Assembly: GCA_024698145.1 (NCBI GenBank)
Contig: JAILRO010000039.1
Span: 22,781 to 86,780 of the forward strand
From: Lachnospiraceae bacterium
GTDB taxonomy: Bacteria > Bacillota > Clostridia > Lachnospirales > Lachnospiraceae
Reading direction: 5' to 3'
Length of the DNA: 64,000 nucleotides
Shown here: positions 19,486 through 28,008 of the stretch, one piece after another
Layout of the letters: every line of letters starts with the position of its first letter
How positions within the stretch are numbered: position 1 is the first letter of the stretch
Position numbers and translations under genes: made by a program
Notes under the pieces: generated by a model
Told to the model about the DNA's origin: nothing
Seen by the model: the letters and a program-made list of their open reading frames with translations, nothing else
Database searches by the model: none

Positions 19486-21983
19486 AAGCCTCAAATGATA
19501 TTAATTCAACAAGAATTAAAGATCGTGCCTTTGAAGAGAATGAGAATAGAGAGAAAGACCGTTTGAGAGTTGTAAGTCTTACAATAGTCTTTTCTTTCAC
19601 AGTGGCTGCGCTTGCACTTATGGCAGGTATTTTCCTGCTTAAATGGGAGGCGTGGGCGTATCCTTTAGTTATTGTGTCGGTAATTGTTGTCTGGTCTATG
19701 CATATCAGACAGGATGTAAATTTGCGTGGCAAGACTTACGTGTACGCGTTTATGTTTTATGCCTTGACGTTTTTCCACGGAATACATCCGGACAGCCTGT
19801 TTGATTCATCGTTGATTGTGTGCTTTGTAATGCTTTTGTTTACGATGTTTCAGGAGACGATGGTTATTAATATAGGACTAATCGTGTATTTCTTTCTGAT
19901 GGTTAACCAGTTCTTTGGCATGTATCAGAGTGGCACAACTTTAGATGATATTGAGATTGCAAGAATAATTCTTCACGTTGCTATAGTACTCGTTACAGCA
20001 AGAGTTTCGAAGATGACAATACGCGGAAGAAAAATGATGGGAGAACGTTACGGTGAAACGATATCCAAACTCGGCGAAATGAATCGCCGTATGGAGGACT
20101 TCATGGCTAACGTTTCTCATGAACTTCGTACGCCTATCAATGTTGTAATGGGACTTAGTAAGGTGCTCATTGAAGATGAGAAGAATGCTGCCAAGAAGAA
20201 AACGTTAAATTCCCTTTTTGCAGCCGGAACAAGACTGTCCGGACAGATAGGAGATCTTCTTGATCACACGGAAATAGATACAAACAAGATTATATTATCA
20301 AAAGAACCGTACGAGATAACATCGGTTATCAGTGATGTTATTGACGATTTATCGATGTATGACATAAAGAATATGCCGGAGATAGTTGTTAATCTTGATC
20401 CTGCTGTTCCGAGAACATTAATTGGTGATGCGACAAGAATCAAAAAAATACTTTGGCATTTATTTTCCAATGCCGTTAAGTTTACTGAAGATGGTGGTGT
20501 TTATGTACATGTATATCATCGATACATGGAATATGGTGTCAACCTTTGTATAGAAATAATTGATACCGGTAAAGGAATTGATCCGGAAGAAAAAGAGAAG
20601 ATGATGAGTGGTCTGTATCAAAGCAATTCCGGAAGAAACAGAGAGACAGGTGGAATCGGAATAGGTCTTTCGCTTGTGTATGGTTTTGTTCACGCGATGG
20701 GTGGATTTGTAACAATTAATTCTGCAGCAGAGCAGGGAACACATGTCAGGGTTTCCATACCGCAGGGTATTGCGGAAACAACGCATTGTCTTACTGTCAG
20801 AGATGAAGATAATCTTCGTGTCGGCTTTATATTCAATACAGAGAATTACTCAGTTCCTATGCTTAGAGATTTCTACAGAGATATGACTGTATCACTTGTT
20901 CGCGGACTTAAGGTTCCTATTATAAGATTGGCTTCATTTAATGACTTTAAGAATTTAAGCGAGGATGAACAGTTTAGTCATATTTTTGTGGGCGCAAGAG
21001 AGTATATGGCATATCGAACTTCTTATGAGAAGCTCGCAAAAAATATTAACATTGCAGTTGTTGCACCGGAGGATTTTGTGTTCCCAAGCGACAGCAGAGT
21101 TATTCATTTTAAAAAGCCTTTCTACTCGTTCAATTTTGTTGAGATACTTAATGCAGGTAATAACAGATATGAATATACCAATGTTGCTGAAGAAACTAAG
21201 TTAACCTTCCCGGATACAAGAGTCTTGGTTGTTGATGATGAAGAAATGAACCTTGTTGTTGCGGGCGGAATACTTAGCAAATATGAGATGCAGGTTGATA
21301 CTGCTTTAAGTGGTAAGGAAGCAATACTTAAATACAGCGAGACTGATTACGATGCTATTTTCATGGATCACATGATGCCGGAAATGGATGGTGTTGCTGC
21401 AACTGCAGAGCTTAGAAAGATACAGGAGAAGAAGGGACGCAACACAGTTGTTATTGCGCTTACTGCTAATGCAGTCAGCGGTGCTCGTGAAATGTTCCTG
21501 TCATCAGGTTTCGATGGATTCGTTGCAAAACCTATTGCAATAGTTGAACTTGAAAGAACACTTTGCAGCCTGCTTCCTAAGAATATGGTAATTCAGAGCA
21601 GCCGCAAGCCTTTGGCTTCTCTTATTTGGGATGCAAACGGTATATGTGATGTTTCGGTTGTAAGAGAATACTGTATGGACGACAAGGCAATATTTGAAAA
21701 AGTTTGCGATGCATTTGTTGATGATGCTGATGATGTAATGCAGGCAATACAGAATGCATATGAGGAGTCGTACATTAGTGAATACAGATGCTATATGATT
21801 GCTGTTCGAGATACTGCAAGACTTATGGGTGAGAATAACCTCATCAAGATGACGGCAGAGATAGAAGAGATCTTCCTTGACAAGGGCATGATGCCTAACA
21901 GAGCAAGGAATGTCAAACTTATCGACGAATACAGAAAAGCAGTTGAATATATTGCAAAAGAGAGAGGAGGGGAAAGCCTATGA
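19482..21983 (+). CDS. Hybrid histidine kinase with receiver and degenerate Hpt (module 2)
   Basis: It starts with GTG at 19482 (AAAGGAGG upstream), overlapping the previous stop by four bases. About six membrane segments (residues 25-185) precede HisKA with H213 (ANVSHELRTPINVVMG), HATPase_c (SNAVKFT, DTGKGI, GIGIGLSLV), a pseudo-receiver (about 440-555, keeping FKKPF) and a receiver with D629 (FMDHMMPEMDG). The C-terminal domain aligns with the Hpt of the 13221 kinase, but the phosphorylatable His is Ile (I773, in YMIAVRDTARLMG). So this copy cannot finish the relay by itself and would need another Hpt, such as the one at 18547. Domain order and sequence mark it as a diverged paralogue of 13221. 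Confidence 0.92.
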   Translation: MKASNDINSTRIKDRAFEENENREKDRLRVVSLTIVFSFTVAALALMAGIFLLKWEAWAYPLVIVSVIVVWSMHIRQDVNLRGKTYVYAFMFYALTFFHGIHPDSLFDSSLIVCFVMLLFTMFQETMVINIGLIVYFFLMVNQFFGMYQSGTTLDDIEIARIILHVAIVLVTARVSKMTIRGRKMMGERYGETISKLGEMNRRMEDFMANVSHELRTPINVVMGLSKVLIEDEKNAAKKKTLNSLFAAGTRLSGQIGDLLDHTEIDTNKIILSKEPYEITSVISDVIDDLSMYDIKNMPEIVVNLDPAVPRTLIGDATRIKKILWHLFSNAVKFTEDGGVYVHVYHRYMEYGVNLCIEIIDTGKGIDPEEKEKMMSGLYQSNSGRNRETGGIGIGLSLVYGFVHAMGGFVTINSAAEQGTHVRVSIPQGIAETTHCLTVRDEDNLRVGFIFNTENYSVPMLRDFYRDMTVSLVRGLKVPIIRLASFNDFKNLSEDEQFSHIFVGAREYMAYRTSYEKLAKNINIAVVAPEDFVFPSDSRVIHFKKPFYSFNFVEILNAGNNRYEYTNVAEETKLTFPDTRVLVVDDEEMNLVVAGGILSKYEMQVDTALSGKEAILKYSETDYDAIFMDHMMPEMDGVAATAELRKIQEKKGRNTVVIALTANAVSGAREMFLSSGFDGFVAKPIAIVELERTLCSLLPKNMVIQSSRKPLASLIWDANGICDVSVVREYCMDDKAIFEKVCDAFVDDADDVMQAIQNAYEESYISEYRCYMIAVRDTARLMGENNLIKMTAEIEEIFLDKGMMPNRARNVKLIDEYRKAVEYIAKERGGESL

Positions 21984-24667
21984 AAAGATGGATTGCAGCC
22001 ATAAAAAACCCGGCTCTTGGCATGCGCCTTCGAACTTTTTATCTCGCAGGAGGCGTTGGAACAGTATCATTATTGATAATGGTTCTGATAAGTCTTTTGA
22101 TTGGTGAGAATATGTCAAGTATTCTGATGGTGTCTTGTTGTGTATTACTGTATGCGTTATTGTTCTATTTCACAATACATTATAAGAAGTTGGATGTGGG
22201 CGGCTCGATTATATGCTTCCTTGTGGTATGCGTACTGTTCCCGATTTGTTTCTTCTGTTCGGGTGGCTTGTATGGTGGCTCTCCGCTCTGGTTTGTATTT
22301 GGAGTAGTGTTTATAAGTAGTCTTATGAGAGGCAAACTTCAGATAATGTTTTTCGTGCTGACGATTATAACGCTTACGGTTTGCTACGGTGTTTCTTATG
22401 TGTGGCCGGATGTGGTACAGGCGCACACAACAGAGACTTTCTTTATGGATTCCTTTGCGTCGGTTCTTCTTATAAGTTTTCTTATATTGTTGCTGATTAC
22501 ATTTCAGGCTAATATTTATAAGGAAAAGAACGAACTTGCACAGAAACGCAGTGAGGAAGTTGAAGAGTTAAACAGAGCGCAGAATCGCTTCTTCTCAAAT
22601 ATGAGTCACGAAATCAGAACGCCTATCAACACAATAATAGGTCTTAACGAAATGATTCTTCGTGACACAACTGACAAAGAAGTTGCCAATGACGCAAGTA
22701 TCATTCAGGGCGCGAGCAAGATGTTGTTAAGCCTTATAAATGATATCCTTGATATGTCAAAGATTGAATCCGGTAAGATGGATATAGTTTCGGTGGAATA
22801 CGGAACAGCTGACATGCTTTCAGAGATTGTCAACATGATCTGGTCAAGGGCGCGCGACAAAGGAATCGAGTTCAAAATTGAGGTTGATGAAACTATTCCA
22901 TCAAGACTTTTTGGTGATGAAGTAAGAATTAAGCAGATACTTATAAACCTGCTTAACAATGCAATCAAATACACAAAAGAGGGTTCTGTTATTTTGTCTA
23001 TCCAGTGCGAACAGGCAGATGATAATCAGGTCAATCTTGTATATAGTATTACCGATACAGGAATGGGTATTAAGAAAGAGAATATCCCGACACTTTTTGA
23101 TGTGTTCCAGAGAGCGGATGAGGAAAAGAACAGGTACATTGAAGGAACCGGTCTTGGACTTTCGATAGTTAAGCAGCTTGTTGGACTCATGGGTGGCGAG
23201 GTTACCGTCAACAGCGTGTATATGAAAGGCTCAACATTTATTGTAAGACTGCCTCAGACGATTGCTGACAAGCAGCCGATAGGAACACGTAATTTCATGG
23301 AGCACGGAAGAATTGTCGGCATTGAAAGATACCGGACAAGTTTTGAAGCACCACGAGCGAACGTTCTTATTGTTGATGATAATGAGGTCAATGTTACTGT
23401 TGAAAAGAAACTTTTGCGTGATACAAAGATGAACGTTGAAGAGGCATTAAGCGGTGAGGAATGTCTTAATAAAACGGTTGCCAAGAAATACGATGTTATT
23501 CTTATGGATCATTTAATGCCGGAGATGGATGGAATAGAGTGTCTTCATGCGATACGTTCGCAAAAGGGTGGTCTTAACAACAATACGCCGGTTATCGTTC
23601 TTACTGCCAATGCCGGTTCGGAGAATCAGCAGCTTTACAAGGTTAACGGATTTGATGACTATCTGTTAAAACCTATTAGCGGCAGACAGTTAGAAGAGAA
23701 GATAATTCGTTTCATTCCAAGAGGGCTTGTCAAAGAATTGTCAGGACCTACTCTTGTTGAGGCGAGAGAACAGAGTACGGGAGTACGACTTCACAAGGTT
23801 GCGATATGCATTACAACTGACAGTATGTGTGACATACGTGATGAGGTTATAAGGAAATACAGAATTGGTGTTATACCAAGTCACATACATACCGATGATG
23901 GTGATTTCTTGGATGGTGTTGAGACAAATGCCGACGAGATAATGTATTATTTGAAGGAGAAGAAAGGAAAAGCTCACAGTGCTGCGGCTACAGTTGGAGA
24001 ATACGAGCGTTTCTTTGCGGAGAATCTTTCAAAAGCGTACAGAATTATACATATTTCCAATGCCGGGGGCGTGCGTGACAGCTATGTTAACGCATGTGAG
24101 GCTGCGAAAGCTTTTGGTAACGTGACGGTTATAGATTCGGGACAGATATCGACCGGTATAGGAATTCTTGCATACGAGGCTGCTCGCATGGTCAATGACG
24201 GCGGATTGCGTGTGGATGAGATAGTAGAGGAGTTGGAAGTGCTTAAGAGTAAAATCCAATCTGGATTTGTTGTTGGTTCGACAGAATATCTTGCTAACAG
24301 TGGTATGATTGGACAGAGCACTCACAGGATATTCGATTCTATAATGATGCACCCCGTAATAAGTGTTTCCAATAGTGAGATAGCATTTAAGAAGGTTATG
24401 TGGGGTACGATAGAAGGCCTCAGGTTATCATTCGTCAAATATATGCTGAGTAATGCAGACAATATAGATAAGAGCAGACTTTATGTTACATACTCAATAC
24501 TTACCAAAAAAGATAAGGATGAGATTGAGGCTATGATAAGGACACAGATTGATGTTGTGGATGTTATCTTCAACCAGTGCTCGGCAACAAATGCTGTTAA
24601 CTGTGGCCCGGGAACTTTCGGTATTGCATATATAACTAATTACAAAGAAAGAGAGAGACGCTTATGA
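21980..24667 (+). CDS. Hybrid histidine kinase-receiver with a C-terminal DegV domain (module 2)
   Basis: It overlaps the previous gene by four bases (ATGA), with GAGGAGGGG upstream. Six membrane segments are followed by HisKA with H210 (SNMSHEIRTPINTIIG), HATPase_c (NNAIKYT, DTGMGIKKENI, GTGLGLSIV), a receiver with D510 (LMDHLMPEMDG) and a DegV domain from about residue 607 to 885. DegV marks are CITTDSMCDIRDEVIRKY, a SAAATVGEYERFF motif, IDSGQISTGIG, STEYLANSGMIG and NCGPGTFGIAY. As in the paralogue at 15846, Asn-Cys replaces the usual His before GPG. The kinase parts of the two paralogues are clearly closer to each other than the DegV parts, which suggests the ligand domains diverged after duplication. 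Confidence 0.9.
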   Translation: MKRWIAAIKNPALGMRLRTFYLAGGVGTVSLLIMVLISLLIGENMSSILMVSCCVLLYALLFYFTIHYKKLDVGGSIICFLVVCVLFPICFFCSGGLYGGSPLWFVFGVVFISSLMRGKLQIMFFVLTIITLTVCYGVSYVWPDVVQAHTTETFFMDSFASVLLISFLILLLITFQANIYKEKNELAQKRSEEVEELNRAQNRFFSNMSHEIRTPINTIIGLNEMILRDTTDKEVANDASIIQGASKMLLSLINDILDMSKIESGKMDIVSVEYGTADMLSEIVNMIWSRARDKGIEFKIEVDETIPSRLFGDEVRIKQILINLLNNAIKYTKEGSVILSIQCEQADDNQVNLVYSITDTGMGIKKENIPTLFDVFQRADEEKNRYIEGTGLGLSIVKQLVGLMGGEVTVNSVYMKGSTFIVRLPQTIADKQPIGTRNFMEHGRIVGIERYRTSFEAPRANVLIVDDNEVNVTVEKKLLRDTKMNVEEALSGEECLNKTVAKKYDVILMDHLMPEMDGIECLHAIRSQKGGLNNNTPVIVLTANAGSENQQLYKVNGFDDYLLKPISGRQLEEKIIRFIPRGLVKELSGPTLVEAREQSTGVRLHKVAICITTDSMCDIRDEVIRKYRIGVIPSHIHTDDGDFLDGVETNADEIMYYLKEKKGKAHSAAATVGEYERFFAENLSKAYRIIHISNAGGVRDSYVNACEAAKAFGNVTVIDSGQISTGIGILAYEAARMVNDGGLRVDEIVEELEVLKSKIQSGFVVGSTEYLANSGMIGQSTHRIFDSIMMHPVISVSNSEIAFKKVMWGTIEGLRLSFVKYMLSNADNIDKSRLYVTYSILTKKDKDEIEAMIRTQIDVVDVIFNQCSATNAVNCGPGTFGIAYITNYKERERRL

Positions 24668-25416
24668 GTCAAGTATCAATAATTAGTGTCACGGAAACAT
24701 TTACAGTAAAAGGAATTATCAAAAAACTGCAGGAGTTCGGTATGGAGGTTGAAAGTATAAGTGCAACCGACGAAGCAATCGAGCGAACTGTCGAGAATAC
24801 GGCTGTGTACATTATCATGGCTAATGATTCTGCGGCCAATATGGTTGGAGTGATTGATGATCATAAGGATGTGTTTACTGCTCATTGTGAACATGTACTT
24901 TTGATAGGAACAAAAAATGATTCCAAAATCTTTGAGAACTACTTATCTTTTAATGAGGGCTGGGAGTTTTTCGAACGTCCTATAGATGTTTCCGAATTAG
25001 TCACAAAGACGCAGCGTATAATGGAAGAGGAAAATACGTTTGAGAAAAAACCTTGTATTCTTATAGTGGATGATGATATAACATATTGTGAAATGATAAG
25101 AGGTTGGCTTAAGGATTTCTTCAGAGTAAGAATGGCAAATTCCGGGGTTAATGCAATAACCTGGCTTGCCAATAATCATGCTGATTTGATACTGCTTGAT
25201 TATGAGATGCCAATTACATCAGGACCGAAGGTGCTTGAGATGTTAAGAAGTGAGGAGGAGACGGCGAATATTCCGGTTCTTTTCCTTACGGGTGTCGGCG
25301 ATAAGGCCAGCATCACAAGAGTGCTTTCGCTTAAGCCTAACGGATATCTTCTTAAGAGTATTAAGAAGAAGGATCTTATTGAGCAGGTGAGTCGTTTTCT
25401 GATTGAGGGACAGTAA
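24664..25416 (+). CDS. Double receiver response regulator (module 2)
   Basis: It overlaps the DegV kinase gene by four bases. The first half (residues 1-120) has a receiver-like pattern but lacks the acidic pocket and the acceptor Asp. The second half (about 130-250) is a complete receiver with LIVDDD, D179 in LLDYEMP, LTG and the Lys of LLKSI. No output domain is present. It occupies the position that the receiver-Hpt protein (18547) occupies in module 1. It may be a phosphate sink, or work by protein contact with the HD-GYP proteins. Confidence 0.87.
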   Translation: MSQVSIISVTETFTVKGIIKKLQEFGMEVESISATDEAIERTVENTAVYIIMANDSAANMVGVIDDHKDVFTAHCEHVLLIGTKNDSKIFENYLSFNEGWEFFERPIDVSELVTKTQRIMEEENTFEKKPCILIVDDDITYCEMIRGWLKDFFRVRMANSGVNAITWLANNHADLILLDYEMPITSGPKVLEMLRSEEETANIPVLFLTGVGDKASITRVLSLKPNGYLLKSIKKKDLIEQVSRFLIEGQ

Positions 25417-25445
25417 TCTCTTAATAACGCAACTTGGAGGTAGAA

Positions 25446-27155
25446 ATGGTAACAGCATATTACGCAATCAATTTTGTTATTGCGACAATACTTGCATTTA
25501 TATATGTGTACATATGGAACAAGCATTATGATACTAACATTACATTAATTTTTATGTTGATTTGTATCAGTAACATGGCATATTTTTTGATGTACAGTAA
25601 TACTAATCCTGAAGCAGCAATGATTTCACTTAAGGTATTATATTTTGGCGGATGCCTGTTGCCGTGGTTTATAACCATGAGTGTTGTTAATCTGTGCCAG
25701 TTTGAACTTAAGAATATTATCAGGATGATTATGTTCGTAATCAACTGCCTAATGTATTGTTGTGTTCTTACCGCCGGTCACTTTCCTTTGTATTACAAAA
25801 AAGTTGATTTTATTATGGTCGACAATAAATGGGTAATAAACAAGGAGTACGGACCGCTTCATGCTTTGTTTTATGTGGTCATTGCCTTTTACATGAGTTT
25901 GAGTATTGGCATAATTATTTATACATACACGAAAAAGAAACAAGTGTCGAGAAAGATTCTTTATCTTCTGGTAATACCTGAAATAACATCAATGCTTAGT
26001 TATTTTTTGAATCACGTGGGAGTGCGTTCGCTTGAACTTGTGCCGGTAACATATAATATATCACTTTTTGTGTATCTGTTAATTGTTAAAAGTATGTCAA
26101 TGTATGATGTAAGTGATATGGTTATTCAGTCGATGGTTGAGACGGGTAATACAGGATTTGTATCTGTTGATTTCAAACATCATTATCTTGGTAGTAACGA
26201 AACGGCGAAACGCATTATGCCGCAATTATATGATCTTGCAGTGGATCAGTCACTAGATAGTGTTGATGCTTTCAAAGACAGTGTTTTGTATTGGATTAAA
26301 CATTTTGAGAAGAATGAGGGTGCCGGTAACAATTCATATATAATTGAAAGAACGACCGAGGATAACAAGCAGGAATCCTACAAGGTTGAGGTCAATTATC
26401 TGTATAACGGAAAGAAGAAAATAGGCTATCAGATATTCTTATCTGATGATACACAGAATCAAAGGTATATTAAGCTTCTTGACAAGTACAATTCTGAACT
26501 CGAAGAAGAAGTTGCCACAAAAACCGAACGAATAGTTATGATGCATAATAATCTTGTGCTTAGTATGGCGACAATGGTAGAAAGTCGTGACAATTCGACC
26601 GGTGGTCACATAAAACGAACCAGTGAAGGCGTTCGTATTCTGATAGAGGAAATGAAGAAGGATAATGAGCTTAATCTTTCTGAAGATTTTTGTGCCAATA
26701 TTATCAAGGCTGCACCGATGCATGACCTTGGTAAGATAGCTGTAGATGATGCGATATTAAGAAAGCCGGGACGTTTTACACCTGAAGAATTTGAGGTTAT
26801 GAAGTCTCATGCATCAGAGGGCGCGAAAATCGTCCATGAGATCTTAAAGAGTACGGAGAATGAGACGTTTCAGGTTCTTGCGGAGAATGTGGCCCATTAT
26901 CATCACGAGCGTGTAGATGGTTCGGGATATCCGGTAGGACTTAAAGGTGATGATATACCGTTAGAGGCAAGGATTATGGCTATTGCCGATGTATATGATG
27001 CGCTTGTCAGTAAGAGAGTCTATAAGGAGAAAATGTCCTTCGAAGAAGCTGATAAGATAATTATGGAAGGTATGGGCACTCAATTTGATGAGAAGTTAAA
27101 GAAATATTATGTGAGTGCAAGACCAAAACTTGAGGAATATTACAGCAAACAATAA
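25446..27155 (+). CDS. Seven-transmembrane sensor with PAS-like and HD-GYP domain
   Basis: The ATG at 25446 with GGAGG at 25436-25440 is the best start. About seven membrane segments (residues 1-215) resemble the 7TM input region of some Firmicute histidine kinases. A PAS-like region (about 225-340) and a coiled linker come before an HD-GYP domain with GGHIKRTSEG, H-D in PMHDLGKIAVDD, KSHASEGA, HHERVDGSGYPVG and GMGTQFDE. It should hydrolyse c-di-GMP at the membrane. It lies 29 bases after the double receiver with no terminator between, so it is probably the last gene of the signalling operon. Confidence 0.92.
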   Translation: MVTAYYAINFVIATILAFIYVYIWNKHYDTNITLIFMLICISNMAYFLMYSNTNPEAAMISLKVLYFGGCLLPWFITMSVVNLCQFELKNIIRMIMFVINCLMYCCVLTAGHFPLYYKKVDFIMVDNKWVINKEYGPLHALFYVVIAFYMSLSIGIIIYTYTKKKQVSRKILYLLVIPEITSMLSYFLNHVGVRSLELVPVTYNISLFVYLLIVKSMSMYDVSDMVIQSMVETGNTGFVSVDFKHHYLGSNETAKRIMPQLYDLAVDQSLDSVDAFKDSVLYWIKHFEKNEGAGNNSYIIERTTEDNKQESYKVEVNYLYNGKKKIGYQIFLSDDTQNQRYIKLLDKYNSELEEEVATKTERIVMMHNNLVLSMATMVESRDNSTGGHIKRTSEGVRILIEEMKKDNELNLSEDFCANIIKAAPMHDLGKIAVDDAILRKPGRFTPEEFEVMKSHASEGAKIVHEILKSTENETFQVLAENVAHYHHERVDGSGYPVGLKGDDIPLEARIMAIADVYDALVSKRVYKEKMSFEEADKIIMEGMGTQFDEKLKKYYVSARPKLEEYYSKQ

Positions 27156-27168
27156 AATAGTATTTTGA

Positions 27169-27225
27169 AATGTTAACCTTGTGAAGTAATAAGGGGTTGA
27201 CAATTGAGAATCGTTCTTGTATACT
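27169..27225 (+). promoter_or_regulatory. BirA-type operator overlapping the bioY promoter
   Basis: AATGTTAACC (27169-27178) and GGTTGACAAT (27195-27204) form an inverted pair 16 bases apart, close to the BirA operator of Firmicutes. The right half overlaps the -35 box TTGACA (27197-27202); TATACT (27220-27225) follows after 17 bases. This predicts repression of bioY when biotin is plentiful. Confidence 0.75.
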
Positions 27226-27255
27226 AAAGTCCGTTGAGAGCTCAACGGACTTTTT
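27226..27255 (+). terminator. Terminator hairpin placed across the bioY transcription start
   Basis: A 13-bp perfect inverted repeat (27226-27238 with 27241-27253) is followed by TTTTT. It starts right after the bioY -10 box. Transcripts reading in from the signalling operon would contain both arms and stop. Transcripts starting at the bioY promoter (about 27232) would lack half of the left arm and pass. Confidence 0.75.
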
Positions 27256-27272
27256 ATATTAAGGGGAACAGA

Positions 27273-27821
27273 ATGATGGATACAGCAAAACAAAGAATTT
27301 CAACAAAAACAATGGCTTTAATTGCAGTTATGACGGCAGTGACATGTGTATTGTCACCATTTTCAATTCCAATTGGGCCTGTGCCTATTTCACTTGCAAC
27401 GCTTACAATATATCTTGGTGTGTATGTTCTTGGAATGATGAAGGAAGCGGTAAGCGTTATAGTTTATCTGCTTATAGGTCTTGTTGGAGTACCGGTTTTC
27501 TCGGGATTTTCGGGCGGACCAGCCAAACTTATCGGACCTACGGGCGGTTATCTTGTCGGTTATGTCTTTATGGCGGTAGTTGCCGGAGCGTTTGTTGACA
27601 AGTTTGACGGAAAGATTGTGCCGAGTGTTATTGGTCTTTTACTGGGAACTGTAGTATTATATGCAATGGGTACTGTATGGTTTTGTATTCAGGCAAAGAC
27701 AGGAGTTGCATCGGCATTGATGCTTTGCGTGATTCCGTTTATTCCGGGAGATATAGCAAAAATAATTATAGCATCATTTTTCGGTATTAGCATACGTAAG
27801 GCGTTAAATCGTGATGCCTGA
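27273..27821 (+). CDS. bioY: Biotin transporter S component BioY (ECF family)
   Basis: This is a small hydrophobic protein (182 residues, about six membrane segments) with the BioY patterns FSIPIGPVPISLATL, VGVPVFSGFSGG and GPTGGYLVGY. It captures biotin and works with the shared ECF energising module, which is not encoded here. The ATG at 27273 follows AAGGGGA; a second ATG at 27276 is possible. The BirA-like operator upstream supports biotin control. No biotin synthesis genes are in the window, so uptake may be the main source. Confidence 0.95.
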   Translation: MMDTAKQRISTKTMALIAVMTAVTCVLSPFSIPIGPVPISLATLTIYLGVYVLGMMKEAVSVIVYLLIGLVGVPVFSGFSGGPAKLIGPTGGYLVGYVFMAVVAGAFVDKFDGKIVPSVIGLLLGTVVLYAMGTVWFCIQAKTGVASALMLCVIPFIPGDIAKIIIASFFGISIRKALNRDA

Positions 27822-27858
27822 AGGAAAGCGTTAACGATACAATCATATATAACTGATG

Positions 27859-27888
27859 AAAAGAAGGTTTTTCAAGCCTTCTTTTTTT
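27859..27888 (+). terminator. Terminator after bioY
   Basis: AAGAAGG and CCTTCTT pair around a nine-base loop, followed by a T run. Confidence 0.88.
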
Positions 27889-28008
27889 CGTGCAAAAATC
27901 GTTCGTTTGTCATATAATGAAATGAGTGTGTATATGTGAAATTGCATAAAGACTTCATTGGCTTAATGTAGAATGATATATATTCAATTAAGATTAGAGG
28001 AAGTGTGA

